A stretch of 64,000 nucleotides of DNA from Oligoflexia bacterium (GTDB lineage: Bacteria; Bdellovibrionota; Bacteriovoracia; Bacteriovoracales; Bacteriovoracaceae): assembly GCA_024229115.1 (NCBI GenBank), contig JAAEST010000045.1, positions 109,575 to 173,574 on the forward strand. The letters run 5' to 3'. A model generated the notes under the pieces. It was not told the DNA's origin. It did not search any database and was given only the letters and a program-made list of their open reading frames with translations. The position numbers were made by a program, and so were the translations under genes. Shown here in pieces: positions 61,552 to 64,000 of this stretch. Positions within the stretch are counted from its first letter, which is position 1. Every line of letters starts with the position of its first letter.

Positions 61552-62577
61552 ATGGCAAACAAAGATAAGTTAGCGGGTTCGATGGAGTTTCCACCAGAAA
61601 CACAACAGCCAAATGTTTATCCTTTAAGCTGGGTAAGTAAAACGAAGAAGATGGAAGAGATCTATAGTGCTTCTCAAAGAGAGTGGTGGGATCCTGAAAA
61701 ACTTCCTTGGGATACTCTCGATGTCGACTCTTATTCTTGGGAAGAAAGAGAGGCTATCGCTTATTGGTGGACAATCCTTTCAGTTTTCGATGCTTCAGCT
61801 CCACCTGTATTTGCGGCTGCAATGATCAAAACTTATGAACTCCATGAAGAAGATGCTGTGAGAAGATGTTTCTTTTCAGTAACAAGAGATGAGCAAAATC
61901 ATGAGCATCTTTGTGGATTAGCAATTACGAAATTTCTAGGTCACACAGATCCTCTAACTTATGAGCCTAAAACTGAACTTGGAAAGAAGCTTCAGAAAAA
62001 TGCAAAATGGCTATACTACAATGGTGGAAGATATTGGGAAGGTTACAAGAAGGCCGTTCCTAAATATAGTCTTGCGGTTCTTTTCTCTTCATTCTTAATG
62101 GGGGAAATTGCCGCTGCTACAATTTTTCATCAAATGGCGGCTGGTTGTACTGAGCCTGTTTTCAAAGAAGGGTTTGCCAGTATTGGTAGAGATGAAGGTC
62201 GTCACATGGCCATCTGTATGAGCTTAATGGAAAGAGATTATCCTCACCTTGAACTTGATGATAAGGCGACAATTACAAAACAAATTAGAGCCGGTTACTT
62301 ATTCTTATCAGCTGTTCTCTTTGAACCACCAGTAGAGTTTTGGGATATTCCTGAAGACTTCATTGCTAATCAAAGAGAAGGTGAAGAAGTTGCTCGTAAA
62401 GCAGGATTTCATATTCCAACTTATGAAGCAAAGAAAGAAAATTGGAAGAATGCTATGCTTAACTTAAAAGGTGTTCTTGATAAGTACGATATTCCATTCC
62501 CGGCAATTCCTGAGGTTGGTATTTCTGGTGAAGAAATTACTGATATCGATATGGAAGATATCATTCCAGTTTTTTAA
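61552..62577 (+). CDS. Ferritin-like di-iron carboxylate oxygenase, substrate unknown
   Basis: A 341-residue helical protein with two E-x2-H motifs, E114-QN-H117 (TRDEQNHEH) and E215-GR-H218 (GRDEGRH), plus E185 (LMGEIAAAT) and probably D80 (SVFDAS) as the other iron ligands. The first carboxylate would thus be Asp rather than Glu. The ribonucleotide reductase R2 radical Tyr context is not obvious. The next gene is a ferredoxin-NAD(P)H reductase overlapping by one base, as expected for an oxygenase/reductase pair. It probably hydroxylates or desaturates a small molecule using O2. Confidence 0.75.
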   Translation: MANKDKLAGSMEFPPETQQPNVYPLSWVSKTKKMEEIYSASQREWWDPEKLPWDTLDVDSYSWEEREAIAYWWTILSVFDASAPPVFAAAMIKTYELHEEDAVRRCFFSVTRDEQNHEHLCGLAITKFLGHTDPLTYEPKTELGKKLQKNAKWLYYNGGRYWEGYKKAVPKYSLAVLFSSFLMGEIAAATIFHQMAAGCTEPVFKEGFASIGRDEGRHMAICMSLMERDYPHLELDDKATITKQIRAGYLFLSAVLFEPPVEFWDIPEDFIANQREGEEVARKAGFHIPTYEAKKENWKNAMLNLKGVLDKYDIPFPAIPEVGISGEEITDIDMEDIIPVF

Positions 62578-63584
62578 TGATGAAAAAAATAGTTTTAAAA
62601 CCTTCGGGTAAAGAAATTGAAGTAGAAGACGGTCAGACAATTCTCTCTGCTCTTGAAGTTGCAGGCTACGCTCTCCCAAATAACTGTAGAGCAGGGGCTT
62701 GTGGAGAGTGTAAGGCGAAAGTTTGTTCAGGTGAAATTGATCAAGGCTTTGTTCTCGACATGGCCTTGCCTCAATCAGAAAGAGCTCAAGGGATGGCCCT
62801 TACATGTATGGCCAAGGTTCAAAGTGATGTTGTCGAAATCGAGTATGCCACTGAGAACGCTCTTCCAAAACTTTTTCCACCAACAGAAAATCTTCGTTAC
62901 ATTCTCACGGAAAAACTTCAAGTCACACCTTCCATTGTAAAATTAAGAATGAGAACTCTTGGTTCAGTGATGAAGTTTTGGCCGGGACAACATATTACTC
63001 TTGGTGACGAAACAAATGGAATTCCAAATCGTCCTTACTCAATAGTAAATACACCGAACCTTGAAGGTGAAATTGTTCTCTATGTAACAAAGAAAGAAGG
63101 TGGGCAAACATCTACTTGGATTCATGAAAAAGTTGAAGTAGGTGATATGTTGAAACTGAATGGACCTTACGGAACTTTCATTGGAGATCCATCGATTGAA
63201 AGACCTGTATTATGTTTAGCAGCTGGTTCGGGCTTAGCCCCAATTCAGTCTCTTGCCACAGCGGCAATGTTAAGAGGTGGTTTCAAACAACCAGCGACAA
63301 TACTATTTTCTGCAAGAACAAAAGAAGATCTTATTGATTTAGGACACTTTAAATTTCTTGATACGAAATTTAGAAACTTCTCCTATAAGTACACGCTAAC
63401 GAAAGACGAAGATCAAGAAGGTCTCAAGGGAAGGATTCCAGAAATTCTAGCAAGTGTTTATCCAGACTTATCAGACTATAGTGTCTATATCGCAGGCTCA
63501 CCTAACTTTGTAGATAGCTGTGTAGCAGAAGTGAAGAAGCTCGGTACTCCAGAAGAGTTTATCAATACTGAGAGTTATGTTTAG
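62577..63584 (+). CDS. 2Fe-2S ferredoxin/FAD/NAD(P)H reductase, partner of the di-iron oxygenase
   Basis: The 335-residue protein has an N-terminal plant-type 2Fe-2S domain (C37, C42, C45 in CRAGACGECK and C77 in ALTCMAK), an FAD domain with RPYSIVNTP (152-160) and GPYGTF, and a nucleotide domain with CLAAGSGLAPIQS. This is the layout of CDP-6-deoxyglucoseen reductase, BenC and PaaE-type reductases. It should pass electrons from NAD(P)H to the di-iron protein. The ATG overlaps the upstream stop by one base (TAATG), with a second ATG directly after. Confidence 0.92.
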   Translation: MMKKIVLKPSGKEIEVEDGQTILSALEVAGYALPNNCRAGACGECKAKVCSGEIDQGFVLDMALPQSERAQGMALTCMAKVQSDVVEIEYATENALPKLFPPTENLRYILTEKLQVTPSIVKLRMRTLGSVMKFWPGQHITLGDETNGIPNRPYSIVNTPNLEGEIVLYVTKKEGGQTSTWIHEKVEVGDMLKLNGPYGTFIGDPSIERPVLCLAAGSGLAPIQSLATAAMLRGGFKQPATILFSARTKEDLIDLGHFKFLDTKFRNFSYKYTLTKDEDQEGLKGRIPEILASVYPDLSDYSVYIAGSPNFVDSCVAEVKKLGTPEEFINTESYV

Positions 63585-63778
63585 TCTGAATTGATTTGTT
63601 TTCGCTCCCTGCCTTTAGGGCCAGATAAGTAGCTGTTTTCAATAAGATTTTTACATAACCCAAATTTGGGTTCTGTAGATAGTTCATTTTTACATTTATC
63701 GATAGCTCTCAATAAATGAGCATGAGTCATTTCAAAATGTTCAGCTATTTTTAATGAATCAGTTACAGGACCAAAATT
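63581..63778 (-). pseudogene. Remnant of a Rha-like phage regulatory protein gene
   Basis: A minus-strand frame ending at the TAA at 63581-63583 encodes TDSLKIAEHFEMTHAHLLRA, then LSTEPKFGLCKNLIE and YLSGPKGRERKQ. The start of this piece matches the Rha N-terminal pattern (TTSLKVAE-F--xH--VLRDI). Upstream there is no start codon before the in-frame TGA, and the homology stops near 63778, where repeats begin. This suggests a gene whose 5' part was removed or displaced. It may be a relic of phage or of the insertion event. Confidence 0.5.
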
Positions 63779-63783
63779 GCATG

Positions 63784-63923
63784 CTGTTCTCGTGAACCGA
63801 AAGTGCGTGCTGCTGTCGTAAACCGAACATGAAATCGTTCATGTTCTCTTACTCCAGTGAATGTCCTTCCTGAGACAAGGTTTACACTTTATTCTTAAGA
63901 CATCGTTTACACTCCGTTCTTAA
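63784..63923. repeat. Two pairs of imperfect direct repeats and a palindrome, possible mobile-element end
   Basis: The first pair is CTGTTCTCGTGAACCGAA (63784-63801) and CTGCTGTCGTAAACCGAA (63810-63827), 15 of 18 identical, 26 bases apart. The second is GTTTACACTTTATTCTTAA (63880-63898) and GTTTACACTCCGTTCTTAA (63905-63923), 16 of 19, 25 bases apart. Between them GAACATGAA-ATCG-TTCATGTTC forms a palindrome (63825-63846). Multiple short repeats near an end, next to a broken gene, are typical of IS21-type termini, but no transposase is visible. Confidence 0.5.
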
Positions 63924-64000
63924 TATATAAACCAAATGGATCCTCAATAGGCTCCACTCTTCTTCCCTTATCGTCAAAATAACCTAAATCATAATCTAAA
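63907..64000 (-). CDS. C-terminal end of an unidentified protein, truncated by window edge
   Basis: The minus-strand frame is open from the window edge to a TAA at 63907-63909. It encodes about 30 residues that include DYDLGYFDDKGRR, PIEDPFGLYI and KNGV before the stop. I do not recognise the protein. It lies directly beside the repeats, so a transposase or accessory gene of the putative element would be a natural guess, but a chance open frame of this length cannot be excluded. Confidence 0.35.
   Translation of the reverse strand, partial: LDYDLGYFDDKGRRVEPIEDPFGLYIKNGV

Noticed and set aside
62653..62940. A 95-codon frame inside the ferredoxin reductase gene
   Set aside because: It overlaps the conserved 2Fe-2S domain in another frame and shows no protein-like features.
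1..64000. CRISPR arrays, tRNA or rRNA genes, and known phage-defence systems
   Set aside because: No regularly spaced repeats, no cloverleaf-like sequences that I could identify, and no recognisable defence genes were seen; small tRNAs could still be missed by eye.

Overview
The window is AT-rich, densely coded DNA from a Gram-negative bacterium. It encodes many lipoproteins, Tat- and Sec-exported proteins, a TolC/RND pair, a prepilin and an RNase P RNA. The coding style (many TTG/GTG starts, short overlaps, secreted c-type haem proteins, a large prepilin-like protein) would fit a marine Bdellovibrionota member such as a Bacteriovorax/Halobacteriovorax relative. That placement is inference; no taxonomic marker was tested.

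Region A (1-14291) is a surface-carbohydrate locus. It holds a truncated transketolase N-subunit at the left edge, a nucleotidyltransferase, two NAD-dependent sugar epimerases/dehydratases and a tightly overlapping plus-strand run. That run encodes a HAD phosphatase fused to an APH-type kinase-like domain, a split transketolase, a 2-oxoglutarate/Fe(II)-type oxygenase, a fused 'sporadic carbohydrate cluster'/methyltransferase protein and a DegT aminotransferase. It continues with a PhyH-like oxygenase, a polytopic membrane protein, a GT2 enzyme, a toroid-like protein and a B12-binding radical SAM enzyme. It probably makes and attaches an unusual modified sugar.

Region B (14292-31109) is the most unusual part. 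Two copies of a gene triad face away from each other: a Tat-exported DUF1501-like protein, a small secreted protein ending in RWQRI, and a lipoprotein with two CxxCH haem motifs. Both copies have the same 8-nt and 16-nt gene overlaps. Between them lie two large tandem paralogues with calcium-loop VCBS/FG-GAP repeats and an ASPIC/UnbV-type C-terminus, a small lipoprotein and a SPASM radical SAM enzyme. The left copy continues into a haem-binding-domain protein, a GT2 enzyme and a second SPASM radical SAM enzyme. I propose this as a candidate undescribed cell-surface redox/modification system, related in parts to the PSCyt/DUF1501/ASPIC proteins abundant in Planctomycetes.

Region C (31349-45889) has a giant prepilin-like protein overlapped by a membrane glycosyltransferase-like gene, a Tat lipoprotein with a possible beta-propeller, and a divergent PLP-fold protein. 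A second sugar cluster follows: WbuC-type cupin, perosamine-synthase-like aminotransferase, Gfo/Idh oxidoreductase, DPM-type glycosyltransferase, GDP-mannose-dehydratase-like SDR with an altered active site, sugar C-methyltransferase and two radical SAM enzymes.

Region D (45911-63584) is more housekeeping: rnpB, TolC and RND pump genes without an adaptor gene, a coiled-coil zinc-ribbon protein, aroC-aroB-aroA, an epimerase-like SDR lacking its catalytic Tyr, several small secreted or membrane proteins, and an XRE regulator operon behind a perfect 20-bp palindrome. It ends with a di-iron oxygenase/ferredoxin-reductase operon behind what looks like a class II FNR-type promoter. The last 400 bases hold a Rha-like gene remnant, two pairs of imperfect direct repeats, a palindrome and the tail of another gene, probably the scar or end of a mobile element.
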